DNA from: Anas platyrhynchos
Lineage: Eukaryota > Chordata > Aves > Anseriformes > Anatidae
DNA: 64,000 bases
Assembly (NCBI RefSeq): GCF_047663525.1
Contig: NC_092593.1
Coordinates: 25,508,501 to 25,572,500, forward strand
Direction of reading: 5' to 3'
Position numbers and translations under genes: made by a program. Positions 50,086 through 62,672 of this stretch are shown piece after piece; within the stretch, counting starts at the first letter, position 1, and every line of letters begins with the position of its first letter. The notes under the pieces were generated by a model. The model worked only from the letters and a program-made list of their open reading frames with translations. It did not search any database and was not told where the DNA came from.

Positions 50086-53000
50086 ATATTTATTTTGCCT
50101 ATAATCTGTGTCAGTGTTTTTTTACACTTCCCTGTGCATGTTTTACTCTTAAGCAAAATAAGTTATGTAGATTTGGGCCCATAGTGCACAGAATGGAGAA
50201 TGGCAAGAAAGCTTGGGACTTGGGTTTCAAAAAGCTTTCAGATGTTCAGTGTATCCAATACACTTTGGAAATGTGAGATATTATTTTGAGAGAAATGTTG
50301 GCACTTAAAAGCAAACTCTTAAGGTTGTTGGCTCCTCTTGCAGCTCTCAAGAATTTGGTTGGGCTCAACCTCTCCTCAGAATTTGTCCCTGTGAGTAGAG
50401 CCAGAGCTTTCTTGAAAACCTCATCTTGCATGCTTAGAAGCTGAAATATAAACTCCAACATCACTTGTGCGTGGAAATTTGTATGAGGTTGCAAGCTGCA
50501 GTAGGTTTCTCCTTTCCTTTGCAGCTTGTGTGAGTACGTAGTTCCACTGCAAAATGTCACCCAGAGAACACACAGCCAGACCCGAGTGCTACAACCTCCG
50601 GTTGTGAATGCGCAAAGCCAAAGCTTACCCAAATAACTGGAGCAGCAGATGCTCCCCTTGTCCCCCAGCCAGATTAATTAGCACACCCTGTCGTTAATGT
50701 AAATCCTGTGCCCGTGTGCTACCCAAAGTGGTGTTCCAAGAAAGGTGACAACTATGGCTCTGATGGAGTGATGGAGGAAAACACCCCGGGAGCTGGCGGA
50801 CATCAAACAGGGGCTGCCAGCAGCGTCCTCCACGGGTGCGGCAGCCTGGCCACACTCTGCCTTGGCGAGAAAAGTCACTTGTATACGAGGTCCCAGAGTA
50901 TCTGGGGCTCGTTAGCTTGGAGTTTATAAGACTATTTGATCTCAGCAACTTCAAGTCTAATGTTTAATATATCCTGAGAAGTGAGAGAAAGAATGCCAAC
51001 TTTTCATTCAGTTGATGGAAGGCAGATTTGCGAGCTTCCGGCATAATATAAAATAAAGGCATTTCAAGACAATATTTCTAAAAGCTATACTGAAACTAAT
51101 GAATATACAAGCACATAATTTTCTGTAAACCCAGTAACAGGATTCTGCCACTCTTAAAAACACCTTCATCTAATATTTTCTGAGTGACATTTATGTAGGT
51201 ATAGGAATGCCTATAAACACTTGTTTAAAAGAAATAAATCATAGTGCCCTGCTGTCATAAATTAACCTGAACTGATACCTACCTCTATTGACATTTCTGT
51301 TTGTGTTTTAGGAACAGCTGTCGTTATTGTTGGACACATGCTGAACCTGGATGGCTTGCCCTTTAGTAATGTCAATTCAGCTGTAATGATTTTCTGAGCA
51401 AGGGTGGTTTTTCTTTAGTTTAAAGACTGAAACTGCTACTTTCCCTACAAATTAGTGTTGTCTTTTTTTTTTTTTTCTGTCAGCCTGCAATTTGAAACAA
51501 ACTCTATCTCAGATTGAAACAGCTGTATCAGCGGCTGATAAATATTGATCAATGAAATTTGTTATGAATAAAACCAGCAGTAATACCAGAGAAATTTTGG
51601 ATGCTTTTCTGAGGTTTACTGTGATAGTAATCTTGGTGACTGCCAATTGGCTGCAGGACTATAGGTCAAGGGCTATATTTTGGAAAATATAAAAGCTAAC
51701 TGTTTTCTATGGTTACAGGACAACTCCATCTTTACTGAAAACATAGCAAATAAACTAATCTTTAGCCTGCTACAAAGCAGCAAGTGCCTATCGTGCTGCT
51801 CAGTTCAAGCAGAGGTTTGGTGGTCTAGTTTTTGGAGAAATTGTGCCTTTTTTTTTTTTTTAAGATGAGTGAATGTCTGTTTCTAGCCCCTGCGACAAAA
51901 CTACAAAAATGACCTCTGCTGAAATAAGGTGGTGACATCTCAGCATTCAGCAGCTGGAGAAAATAGCTTGGGATGCAAGTGTTGCCCCATGAACCACGCG
52001 GGATAGAGCTGCAATGGCTGTGAGGTGCTGCTGCCACTTGGCCACAGCACTGTGTGTGAGAGACCTGAGAAGGAAGGGACTGAGGATGACCACTGGCCCA
52101 GCTATGTGGCTGGGGACAAGTATGTAAGAGGGGAGGCTCCTGCTGCTGGTAGGTTCAGCAACCCTGCTTGGAGAGCAGACTCAGGGTGGTCCTGCTTCTG
52201 AAAGAAGCAAAGGGCTCTTGAAGCTTTTTCAGGTCATTGCCAACCAAGACCTTCACAGGGGTGGAGGCTGTCTTGTATTTTCTGCTTTCTCTGAAAAGGT
52301 GTGGTGTGCAAACCCTCAGCAGACAGCTTTTATAAGGCAAGCAATGTCCAGGAATATTCTTCAAGCCACACACATCCTAAGGACTGGTTTGCCATGATCG
52401 AGGTCCATTTTAAGCTGAGAATTCAAAAACTCATTAACACATTCCAACCACTGATCTTCAGCAGTATAACTCTACTGAGTCTCACGAGGCAGTGTTTATA
52501 CTGCCTTTGGATTTTGTGTACTGCTGAGAAAATGGCTTCCACTTAAACTATAGTGTAGATAAAAACGTTTGTTCATTTATATCACAGATGAATCAATTTC
52601 AATGAAATTGGCCAAAAGATACTGATTGCAGAGAGAGGTAACAGGAGCCCAAATTGGAAATGAGAGTAATTCAAGCCATGACTATTTGTGTAGAACAACA
52701 TTGCACCTAAACTACTGGAAATTCTCTCTTTTGGAGGAGTTTCTTTAACAGGGAACAAAACCAGAACTCTGAAACTTGGCTGATGATGCAAAATAGAGTA
52801 ACTCCTGGTTAGATGGCTCCAGGCCGGTATAATGCTTTCTTCTGAATTAACATGACAATGTCAAAACAATATATGATTTGATTTTCAAGAAAAACAATAA
52901 ACGCATTGCCTTGACATATGATGCAAATTTACTTTGGTATTTTATATATTAATTTAGATGTGATAATAATCCTTTATATTCATGCCATAGAATAAAAATG

Positions 53001-53379
53001 ATCACTATCATTACAATCAGAATGTAACAATAAGAGCAATTTTTTAAAAAAATAAACAAACAAAAGAATATTATCATTCCAAATAACTTGTGTATCATTC
53101 AGTTCTGCATAGATGCTTGCTGAGTGATGGAGAGTATTATATACAGAAACATCTTTTTGTATTATTGTTTTATTTTTTTAACAGGGTAAAAGGGGTAAGC
53201 CTGGACAATGGTTAAGTAATTAAATTATAGCAATGAGAAGGCAGCATGACAGAAAGAAAGAATTGTCAGAGCGGGTGAGTAGCTGTTCTGCCTACTGTGG
53301 TATCTTTGGTACAGTTGCCTAATTGTGTATTTTTTTTTCAAAGTTTGTGAAGAGTTATATAATAGCATAGAGTTTTGTT

Positions 53380-53529
53380 TTTCTTTTTTTTTTTCCTTTT
53401 TTTTTTTTTTTCTATTTTCTAAACCAGTTCTGTTTTCCATTAGTTATTTGCTACAATTCATTAGGGAATTATAGTTTTTTTTTTCTTTGTTTTTTTTCCT
53501 TTTTTTTTCCTTTTTTTTTTTTTTTTTAA
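53380..53529 (+). repeat. Polypyrimidine tracts
   Basis: Two long T-rich stretches with scattered C (about 53380-53411 and 53475-53528) in the intergenic region downstream of ITPRID2. Confidence 0.9.
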
Positions 53530-53841
53530 GAAAACTTCTACACAGATTAGCTTTAGATTTTCTTTTATAAGTGGAGAAGAGAGGTCATTTTGAAGGCCAA
53601 TTCCTGAGCTATATATTATACAAAGCTTAGGATGAAATTGCTTTTAAAAGCAAGTTTTAAACATATACTTAATAAATTAAGTATTATTATTGGGGGAGTT
53701 ACAGGAAAATTTACATATAGGCATGTTTTCATGCTGATATAAGTGATGAAAAAAAATCTCTGCAAAGGAATTGATGATTACTGAGTATTAGGGAGTCTAG
53801 CAGCATGGGCTCATGAGACATTTGGAGTTACAGTGCAGTTA

Positions 53842-54300
53842 GAAACATAAGAGCAGACATAGCAGATGAAACCCAAGGTCCAGGCCATTCAGTATCTTCA
53901 CTCTCACAGTGGCCAACAGTGTATGTTTGGGAAGAGCCAAACTCCAAGTGGAGTGTGAGGAGCATCTCTACCCTCCCAGCTTCAGCACGTAGTGGCTCTG
54001 GACTTTCTGGACAGTGATGGTATAGTTGATGGATTTCTTTTCTGTGAATACATCTTAATTGTTTTTCTAGTGCATGTACAGTTTTGGTGTCCACAGAATC
54101 CTGTGGAGATGAGTTCCAAAATTTAAGCCCAGGTTGTATGGAAAAAGGATTTTTGTCTGAGCTGATCCCTTAATAATTTCACTGGATGCCTTCTAGCTCT
54201 GCCACTGCCTCCAGACCCTGTGAGGTTGTGCCCTGTTGGAGAGGGCACAGTTCACACTGGGGTCACCATTGATTCCTAGCCTCATTCCTACTCACGGTGC
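53842..54300 (-). mobile_element. Ancient interspersed repeat, probably CR1/LINE-like
   Basis: The segment with CATAGCAGATGAAACCCAAG, GTCCAGGCCATTCAGTATCT and CACAGTGGCCAACAG matches, from memory, an old repeat abundant in turtles and crocodilians. A weaker match continues through ACAGAATCCTGTGGAGATGAGTTCC. The orientation shown is antisense to the RT-coding direction I believe applies. Family assignment is uncertain. Confidence 0.45.
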
Positions 54301-57262
54301 TGCCCCGTACCTGCTGCTCCCAATGCTCATATAAGAGATAGCAAATGATGATTCCCCTGACACCTTCTCCAAGTCACCAACCCCCAATAATCCCTCCAGC
54401 TGTGCCAGCTGGACAGGCCTGGGCAATTCAGCTCCTCCAATGTGTCTGGCGTCTGCTGCAGACACCACCTCTGAGGATCACTATGCCTTCTCTAGGTCTG
54501 TCTTCTGAGATGGAGGAGGAGGCAAGAAAGAACAAAATGTAAATTTCAAACTCAAAATTCAGAATTTTAAAAATATATTGTGAATTTGGCATACTGAGAA
54601 TTTATAGCCCTGTTGTAGCCCTGTTGATGAAAATCATCAATCATTTCCATACCAGCAGCCTGTGTTTGTATATAGAGATTTCTAATCCAGACTGTGAAAC
54701 TGTAGAAGTTTATTCCTTGTTCAGGTTCCCTGTGCTCTATATTTTAAAAATTTAAATAAATAAATAAATTTTAATTTTTTTTTTTAAAAAAAAGAAGAAA
54801 TTAAATTTTATATTCCAATTGTTTAGTTCAATGTTACAGTCAGACAATTTTTGCATTAAAGATTTAATATGGAAAGAAGGTAATGTAATTTCATTGTTAA
54901 GTCTATGTAAACTGCCCACAGTAGCTCTGTTCATTGAAAAATGTGTTGGATTTACCCTCTCTTTGGTACAGAATTGAACTCTAGCATGAATTCCTGCTGA
55001 AATACCTCTGTAAACCTGTTACCAGAATGTTAGTCTCTGCACTATTGAACTATAGTCTATATTAGACATGGATCTTTTGACTGTCTAATCAGTTTATGTC
55101 CCATTAATACAGCCCATTTCCTATGTTTTGGATGTGCTGATTCCACAGATGGCAGCGGTCAGCACCTACCAGTAAATGTTTGTACATTACTTGATAGTCA
55201 GGAGAGCTGTGACTCCCAGAGGAAGGCTTGAGTTGATAGCATCAGTTCTTACATCCTCAGGTCAAGGTAACTTTAAACTGATGATGATTACAATTACACT
55301 GCTAAGGAGTGATTATCTCAACTAAAGAGAAATTATAAATAAAAATAGCTGTATTTTTTACGTATCTAGATCTTATGAATCCATGTATACAGGTAATGTT
55401 TACCAAACCTGGTGTTTAATGGACAAGTACTGCCAACACAAATTTGGGTTACGCTCTTAGTAGGCCGACAGCTTTCACTTCATGTCCCCCTGATCCTGTG
55501 ACTGCTCAACAATGCTTTTGGTTCTCCATCCTGACCTGCCTGCAGCAGCACTTGCTGCTCACAAGACAGATGTGTTCTGCTCTATGTTGCCCCACATGTA
55601 CAGATTTTAAATCTTTTGCGTTTTTTGCATATCAATATCTGACTGTGTTTCCAGAGGCTGAGTGGAAGCTACCCACTCAACAGCAACACCTGTATTTAAC
55701 TGTTTTGAAAGGAAGCTTTCAGGGCCCTTTTGGAAATGTCAGTGCTTATTCTTGGAAGAGTTGCATCTGATTTTAGCACATTCACAGGCAGCTCCAGGTC
55801 TCCCTCCTCTCCAGGTTGGTGCTGCAGTAGTCCCTCATCACCACAGAGAAGCAGAGGCCGATCGCAGCCACAGCCAAAATGGTGTGGAGTGCAGGACAGA
55901 GCCTGCTGAGTTCCCTTCCCAGCAGCCTTGGTCGTTGGCTGTGAAAAAAATATAATCCTCTCCTTCTACAATAGGGAAAATATCTCAGGCAGGAGCTGTG
56001 AATAATTTGATATCTCATCATGACAACAGTTCATACCAGAACCTAGTGAATGACATAGAAAGGAAAGATCTTAGACAGTTATTATTATTTTTCTTTCCAT
56101 GATAGTTTTAGCTGAATCATGAAGGAATTTGAAACATTGTGGGGAGTGCACTAAAAACAGAAGATGAGCTAAAAGGATTTGGCAGTACTTAAATGCATTT
56201 CAGTTCTTCCCCAGACTATGATGCAGTCTATAGAAAATGCAAACACATTTTGCCTGGAGACATCTAGTGCTGCAAATTAGGTGTAAGAGTAAGCTGATGC
56301 AGTAATCCTGAAAGGCTATATCCGACTGCTCACTGAAATATGCCTCTTCTACTATTTAAAAAAATACTTTTATTGTTGTAATGCACGTAAAGACAGCTGG
56401 GCAGCCAGCTCCAGTGCAGTGCAAAGAGGAGAGCGGCCGAGGCAGGCACCTCCACGCTACAGGCCTGGAGGGCCGCTCCCTGCTAGGCCTGTCCCTGCGG
56501 CCTGGCAGTCCGTTAGGGACCTGTCCCTCTGTCCTGTCCTGCCCTTGCTGTCTGGTTCCCTTCCCAGCCTGACAAGGAGCAGCTTTGTTGCTTCATTTCT
56601 TCAAGCGGCTGTTGAGCTTGTTTCTCAGATACTATTGCTAGCAACAACTTCAAGACATGATTCCTTTAGACAGCAATGTCCAGCAGTCGAGAGCTGAACC
56701 ACCTCTATCAGCCTGTCAGCCATTTACTGCTGTAACATTCTTTCACTATCTGAACGTGACCTGACTTTACCATTAGTGAAAGAAATTTTAAGCTTTTGTA
56801 ATTAGAACTATAGCGCCAGTAATCCTATAGCTGTAATTGTAACATAATTTAATACACTAAGTTTCATAGATATCTACAATAGATGGCTTGTCTGTGATAG
56901 ACATCTACAAGTTAATGGCATGTCTGCTCATGAAGGTCTTGTGAGACTGTATAATTAGACTGTCCTGAAAACCTCCCCCAACCCTGATTGTCCTTAGTGA
57001 AAGCTGCGTGGGCCTCTCTTCCTTCACTGTCAGCTCTGAGCTGTGCCAGCAGAACTGCTGCAGTTGTGCTCTGCCTCTAATTGTCTATCTATATGAAGCA
57101 CATTGTGATTAGTCTTTGTAGGAGCAGTGAAGGTTTAAAAACAATCTTAAGAAACACTGAGTGTCATTGTTCGGTGTGTCTCTTTCATTTGCTGTGGTAA
57201 GTAGAACTAAGGTGAACATTTCACCTTAATACTAAAAATATTCCAAAATCAGCTTGAGAGAG

Positions 57263-57313
57263 CCTAAGATAACCTGCCTAAGATAACCTAAGAACCTAAG
57301 ATAACCTAAGATC
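57263..57313 (+). repeat. CCTAAGATAA tandem cluster
   Basis: Four complete or near-complete copies of CCTAAGATAA plus partial copies, immediately upstream of a degraded CR1 tail in the ITPRID2-PPP1R1C intergenic region. Confidence 0.8.
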
Positions 57314-57314
57314 T

Positions 57315-57401
57315 CAGGCCCTGCGTCAAGCAGCATGTCAGAACAGGTATCTCCAGAAGTCCTCTCCATCTAAGACTTTTCTGCAGTTCTACAATTCTAA
57401 G
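57315..57401 (+). mobile_element. Degraded CR1 3' end
   Basis: CTCCAGAAGTCCTCTCCATC followed by TAAGACTTTTCTGCAGTTCT resembles the CR1 tail (GGTCCCTTCCAACCTAA...ATTCTATGATTCT) with many substitutions. Old copy; assignment by eye. Confidence 0.45.
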
Positions 57402-57743
57402 TTAATGCACTTGAACTATCACAATAAATCTGACAGGAAAATCACCATCAATGAGACATTCCCTGAGCAGATTTACGCTGGACTCCAACGATCGTATATA
57501 GTCTGTCCTATCAGATGCTATCTGATAGGAGTTCCTATCTATTCTACTCATCAAAAAACAGGTGGATGCTACCTGTTACACAGCTCAGTGAAGGAAAGCT
57601 TTCTACTACATTGCAGTTCCAGTTGTACAGTTGCATTAATCAAGGGAGACATCTCTGGACAGGGGGGTATACTGGCAAATTAAATGGCTGCAGCTTTAAG
57701 AAAAGATGTGGGAAGACAGCATCAGTATAAATTAATTGCTTTC

Positions 57744-57774
57744 TTTTTTTTATTTTTATTTTTATTTTTTATTT
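57744..57774 (+). repeat. (TTTTTA)n simple repeat
   Basis: Four T-run/A units in the intergenic region. Confidence 0.85.
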
Positions 57775-59999
57775 AGCCTCTCAGGAAAAGAACAATTCTT
57801 TCAGATTCAGAGATACTTGAAGAATATTATATGCGTAATTCACTTTTGTAATGTGGTGTTTTTTCAGTGAAAAGAACATCCACAGACTCAGTCACTCAAG
57901 TGATCCTTTTCAGTCCCTTGCTTTAATGGATCTATGGAAAAGTTATAACTAAAATTGGTTCCAGTTTATGAGTGGTGGCTTTGCAAACTTCAGCTTTATA
58001 TAAGTCCAGGGATCAACTCTTGTGAGAAAAGCAACACAGCAGAATATGAAGCCTGTTATTTTTGGTAGGGTGTGCAGTGCTGAGCTCCATGTCTCTGTTC
58101 TGATCTCTGAACATCTGCTGTAAGCCACGGCTTTCTCATAGCTCTCAAAAATGGTTTGTTCCAACCAACACAAAGCATCAAGCAAGTTGTCAGTTAAGTA
58201 ACTGGCATTTTTTCCAGCTACTTGCCATCAACTAGAAGCCACTGTGGTACAAAGGAGTTTTAATTTGGATGATGAGAGAAATTTCAGCCCTCACTGTGAG
58301 TTATTTTTGATCATTGAGTCAAACAGGCCTTTAACATCTAGTATATTCTCACCTTCTGGGTTAGACGTTTTTCATATACTAACTGGCTTGTGCATTTGCC
58401 TCTGTTCAGAAATATCCCGGTATTCTGATAATGTGTTAACTATTTTCATTTGTATGAATCCAAACCTTGACTTTCAGGTTTATTCTGCTGTGCACAGCCT
58501 CTGCATTATTTTTACACATTATCCCTACTCCTTCCCCCGCCTTCCCTACTGGCACAGATGGAGAAATACTCAGTGGCTTTAGAATAAATCTGTGATGAAC
58601 TGTGAAAATCCTTGATCCTTTCAGTGGCCTGGACCAGAAGTGTGTTTTCAAATTCCTTTGAGTTTTGGTTTCAGAGCCTCAGCTCTGAATTCTGCTGCTT
58701 GTCTGTTTCCTTACTGCAGTCTGTCAGGGCAGGCTCAAGTTACTCTTCTCTGTGCATTTTACCTGTTTGCTCTTCATCCTGACTGGTTGTAGTTCTACTG
58801 AGAGTGTTCACAGGTCTTCCAAAAAGCTGATGAAAATTCACTTGTTCTCTACAGCTAGCCTTATCCCAGATTAATCTGTCTCTTCGAAGTGCCATACCAG
58901 TCAGGACTTGCCTTGTTTTCTTTCTTTCCAATTGTTTGTAGTGGTTACCAGGAGATTGATCCAATGCTCTTTGGCTGTGGGCTTAGAGCTGTGCTTACAG
59001 CATAGTCCTTTGACCTGTCTACAGCATTGTCTGTCCAGGGACGCAGCTTTAGCATCAAGAGTACCTTTGCTGCAAGAGCTCTGCTGTGCTGCTTTGCAGT
59101 GGTCAGGAGCTCTGAGCAAATGGGTAGGTTATGTTAATGGTCACTGTATATTGTTTCATATACTTCTCATTAAGATGAAATTAAAAGTGAAAATCAAGCA
59201 GATTCACCAGAATGTTACTGGTATGATTGACCGATTTATTTTCCTGGTCTTAAAAGAAGGTACAGATTTTGTACCCCAAAGTAGGATTTGGGACTCTGAA
59301 TTTTAGCCTTCTAAAAGCAAAGTGACTAGGCTGAGCCATCTTTACTTTTTCTAGGGTTGACAGAGACAAAATGTCATCTCCAGTAGATGCTATATTGCAC
59401 TTAAGTGGGACAGAACGAAACATGCTCTGATGTGTCAAGCTGTCGGGAGCCCAGATTGCTGGCTTAAATGCACTGAACTTCTCAGTGTCTGAAGTTATCT
59501 AAGATGGATCCTACCAGAAGAGTTTGCAGTCTAAATATGAACTAGCCTAAGGTGCAAACTGCACTTAGCACGCCAGATATGCTTCAAGAAAGTGTAGGCA
59601 TCTATGTAGCATCGTCATCAAAAAATCTTCCTGGAAGAGGTTTAGAAAAGGATTTGGAAGAGCAAAGGCGGTTGTGTGATACGTGAGAAGAGGAGAGCAG
59701 TTCTGGCACACTGTAACAGAGACGGAATTATTGCATCCACCCCTCCAGCTACCTCCACCCCCAAAATCTGAAAACTTCCTGATTTGTGTTCATCAATAAT
59801 TAAGAGCCCATCAGCAATACTCAGAGGGAGCTTGCATTGCACTTCTGAGCAGCCAGATAGTAATGTACGGTGGAGAGATCCTCTCTTTCAAATCCCAGGG
59901 CTCCAGGCCATGCAATGCTAGTATTGCGTTTTCAATTAGCTTCTGAGTGAATGCTTGGCATATGCAGAAGTGAACTGGTGCACAATTAGCTTATTGTTC

Positions 60000-60271
60000 C
60001 TTTTAGCTTTGTGCTGAGAGGATCTGAAGGACTGGAGAAGAGAGGGGAGAGGGGAGTGGGGAAAAAATAGTCAAGCCAGCGGCATCTCTGTGGATGTGGA
60101 ATAAGGGAGCTGCTCAGCTCACACAGATCCACTTGCTAAGTCGGGAATTACAGCTGTTACTGAAGAGCACACAGCGTGGCTTTAGGGAGGGCGCCGGGGA
60201 GAGCCGCAGAACGAGGCTCTGTTCTGAGGCGTTCCAGGCTCTGCTTTCGCCTGCCTCACCTCAGCATTGCG
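60000..60271 (+). promoter_or_regulatory. PPP1R1C promoter and 5' UTR region
   Basis: GC content and CpG rise modestly from about 60,150 to 60,280, just before the ATG, after AT-rich sequence. A GGGGAGAGGGGAG purine run lies at about 60,040-60,060. No TATA box is evident and the transcription start cannot be fixed. Confidence 0.5.
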
Positions 60272-60352
60272 ATGGAGCCCAACAGCCCCAAAAAGATCCA
60301 GTTTGCTGTGCCGCTGTTTCAGAGTCAAATAGATCCCGAAGCAGCTGAGCAG
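60272..60352 (+). CDS. PPP1R1C: PPP1R1C coding exon 1
   Basis: Encodes 27 residues starting MEPNSPKKIQFAVPLFQSQI and ending DPEAAEQ. The ATG context is good (GCGATGG), and the donor GAGCAG|GTAAGC is phase 0. KIQF is the PP1-binding RVxF-type motif. Confidence 0.95.
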
Positions 60353-62672
60353 GTAAGCAGACAAGTTTCTGTCACGGTTTTGAGGGAAAGGGGTAGAATG
60401 GGTGCAAGATGTAGGGTGGTAACAGGTCATACTTATGGCCTAAATGCTTTTCCAACTTACATTAGCTTAACTACAGACCAAATGTTCTGGAAGTTACAGC
60501 ACTGTCTGGATACATGCAAAAAGAGAGTTGGATATATCCTCCAGACAGAATAAGCCTTCTTTATCTTGGGTAGGTTTATTCAGTATGTATTTTCTGTGCT
60601 GTTCCTGTAACTGGACTTTGTGCTCTAATGCATACGCTCCACTTGAATACACATTCTCAATAAACTTAAGAAGATTATTTTTATATAAAGCAAAACATGA
60701 AGTTTATAATAAGTACCTAATGAGACATATTGCACAGTCCAGTTAGAAGACAGCTTATTTACCATTCATTTTAACATGATAAAATGAGTTACATTTTGCA
60801 CAATTTATCCTTTCAGTTATATCCTGTATTTTACATGATTAGTATATCTTATTTATATCATTGTTAAAATGTTTTACATATTTTAAAAATACATACATAA
60901 GTGTAGAAATATGTCTGGATGTAGAATTGTATGTATGAGATTAATATGTATACTATTTTAGGTTTTGACTCCCATACACGTACACAGATATATGTAATAT
61001 ATATAAAACAATACAGCAGTCTGTGGAGGAAATTTGTTTTTCTGTACACGTGGTTATTATGTACAGCTATGCATAGATGTACATAAAGAAGAACAAACAT
61101 AAGCTTAGGAGAAAATCTGGATAAATTGTAATTAGGTCACCCAGTATATTTCTCTCAGTGCAAGTACTTCTCGACATTTGCTTCTATTTTTGTAAGTCTA
61201 GTTTTAGATGATACCAGGGGACTTGCATAACCTTGACAGTTCTGTGTTAACGACAAAAGTATTGGCACCTTTAGGACAGGTGTCTTGTTTCCTGAATATT
61301 CTGATGTGAGCCTTTGCCAGAAAGCGATGGCTTGTGAGTGACCACTGAATGAAGAAGTACTAGAAGGGTGAAGGAGAGAATTGCTGCAGGTCTTCATTTT
61401 GTCCATTGGTACTTCTGAACTATAAGATGTCCGTGCCTTATGAAAAGTCCTGCATTGAATTCAAGCAGGCTGTGTTCTGATTTTTTTTTTTTCTGAAATC
61501 TGTAAGAATCATACTATTTGGATTTCACTGGATTCCCATGGCTTTTGAAATGCTGTGCCACAAATTCTGCCTAGATTTTAAGGGTAATCATTTCGTTGTT
61601 GTTGCGAGTTTAATTCCAAATGCTATTCATTTATGCTGTGGAGGTGTGATGAAATTAAATTAGTAAATACTGCTGTCAGATACATTTACTCTAATCTGGA
61701 ATAACCCCATTAAACCTGATGATGTAATTTTCCATTTACACCTCTGAAAGCAAAATTTGAACCCAGCTCACTACAGAGCTCAGCAATTAAAAAAGAACAA
61801 ATGCACTGACATTGAGCACTTGTGTCAGTGTGGTTTCTAGCTGAAATACCCAGTCTCTCTCTTGAATTCAATAGAATATTGATAGCCTGGAAGTTTTAGT
61901 GTAGCAACTTTCAATGCAAATATGTCCATTATAGAAGGGTAGTCCAATATCATGTAGTTCAATCAGTGTTAATGGAACAAAAAAAAGCTTAGTCAAATAA
62001 GCTTTGAATAAGAAGAACTGCATACGATTTCTATTCAGAAATACATATTGATAGGTAAATATCTAAGCTAGTGCTATTTGGAAACATTCTTTTTAAAGTC
62101 TTGACTATTATTTTCTTTAGTCAAAGAACAACAACACCACTTTTGGCTACAGTTTAGAAATATAAATTCATCAGAAAACACATATACAATGTCAGCTCTC
62201 AAGTGTGCTTCAAAAAAAAAATCATATTCATAATTGCTTGTGAGAGCTATAACAGCAGTAGCTATTTGAATATATAAGTTCGCAAACTACTGCAGTTATT
62301 TTCCTGAAACAAAGCTAAATACCAATATTTTAAGATATAACCAAAACATATCAGCAATGAATGTCCAAAAACTTATTCAAGAAGGATCTTCCCTGTGTTT
62401 TCCATATACAAGCATCAGCATGACCCTGATCACTGTCAGTCCAGAAGAGCAGTCAGAAAGACAGCAATGTGCTGCTGTTCCTTTAAATATTTTCTTTTTT
62501 AACTTTGCCTGGTTTAGAGTCAGGAGGACATCAGATGGCTTGTTTGCTTTGCTTTGAGTGTGGGGTGATTGGTGGGCCCTGATGACTCTCCTTGTTTTGT
62601 GCACGTTACAGATCAGGAAAAGAAGGCCTACGCCAGCATCACTCGTCATCATGAATGATCATGTGCCCCCGG
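60272..62672 (+). CDS. PPP1R1C: PPP1R1C, first two coding exons (partial at window end)
   Basis: 5' part of protein phosphatase 1 regulatory inhibitor subunit 1C, a small cytosolic PP1 inhibitor related to DARPP-32 and inhibitor-1. Seen: two exons joining to 47 codons plus one base. KIQF at residues 8-11 is the PP1-docking motif, and RKRRPTPASL at 29-38 places Thr34 in a PKA consensus; phosphorylation of the equivalent threonine turns family members into PP1 inhibitors. The human protein begins almost identically, from memory. The usual length is about 109 residues, so more than half the protein, encoded by downstream exons, lies beyond the window. It follows ITPRID2 in the same orientation, as in human 2q31. 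Confidence 0.94.
60353..62611 (+). other. PPP1R1C intron 1
   Basis: 2.3 kb, AT-rich, without recognisable repeats. A block at about 61,530-61,850 resembles conserved non-coding DNA but this is untested. Confidence 0.85.
62612..62672 (+). CDS. PPP1R1C: PPP1R1C coding exon 2
   Basis: Encodes residues 28-47 plus one base: IRKRRPTPASLVIMNDHVPP. It carries the PKA-type RKRRPT site with Thr34. Acceptor CACGTTACAG|A, donor CCGG|GTAAGT, phase 1. Confidence 0.95.

Larger units (their letters stand above)
48408..50105 (+). other. ITPRID2: ITPRID2 3' UTR, possibly containing one intron
   Basis: No coding sequence follows the stop. A donor (CTACAG|GTAATC at 48421/48422) and a good pyrimidine-tract acceptor (TTCTGCAAG ending 48835) suggest a 414-nt 3' UTR intron, with a final exon from 48836. 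The final exon is AT-rich and contains AUUUA-like motifs, a T11/A13 block at 49191-49214, and two AATAAA signals. The splice is inferred from sequence only. Confidence 0.6.
50106..59999. other. Intergenic region between ITPRID2 and PPP1R1C
   Basis: About 9.9 kb, mostly AT-rich. Contains polypyrimidine tracts, the ancient repeat at 53,842-54,300, the CCTAAGATAA cluster and degraded CR1 near 57,300. An E-box/octamer pair lies at 52,915-52,928. No supported coding sequence. Confidence 0.8.

Noticed and set aside
50246..50632. 128-codon minus-strand ORF just downstream of the ITPRID2 poly(A) site
   Set aside because: No domain, no splice context or promoter, and composition matches surrounding DNA.
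58244..59306. Intergenic ORFs of 112 and 132 codons
   Set aside because: No motifs or splice-linked partners, and nearby opposite-strand ORFs of similar length; consistent with chance.
60176..60553. 125-codon ORF overlapping PPP1R1C exon 1
   Set aside because: It is the PPP1R1C frame running into 5' UTR on one side and past the clear GTAAGC donor on the other; the real exon ends at 60352.
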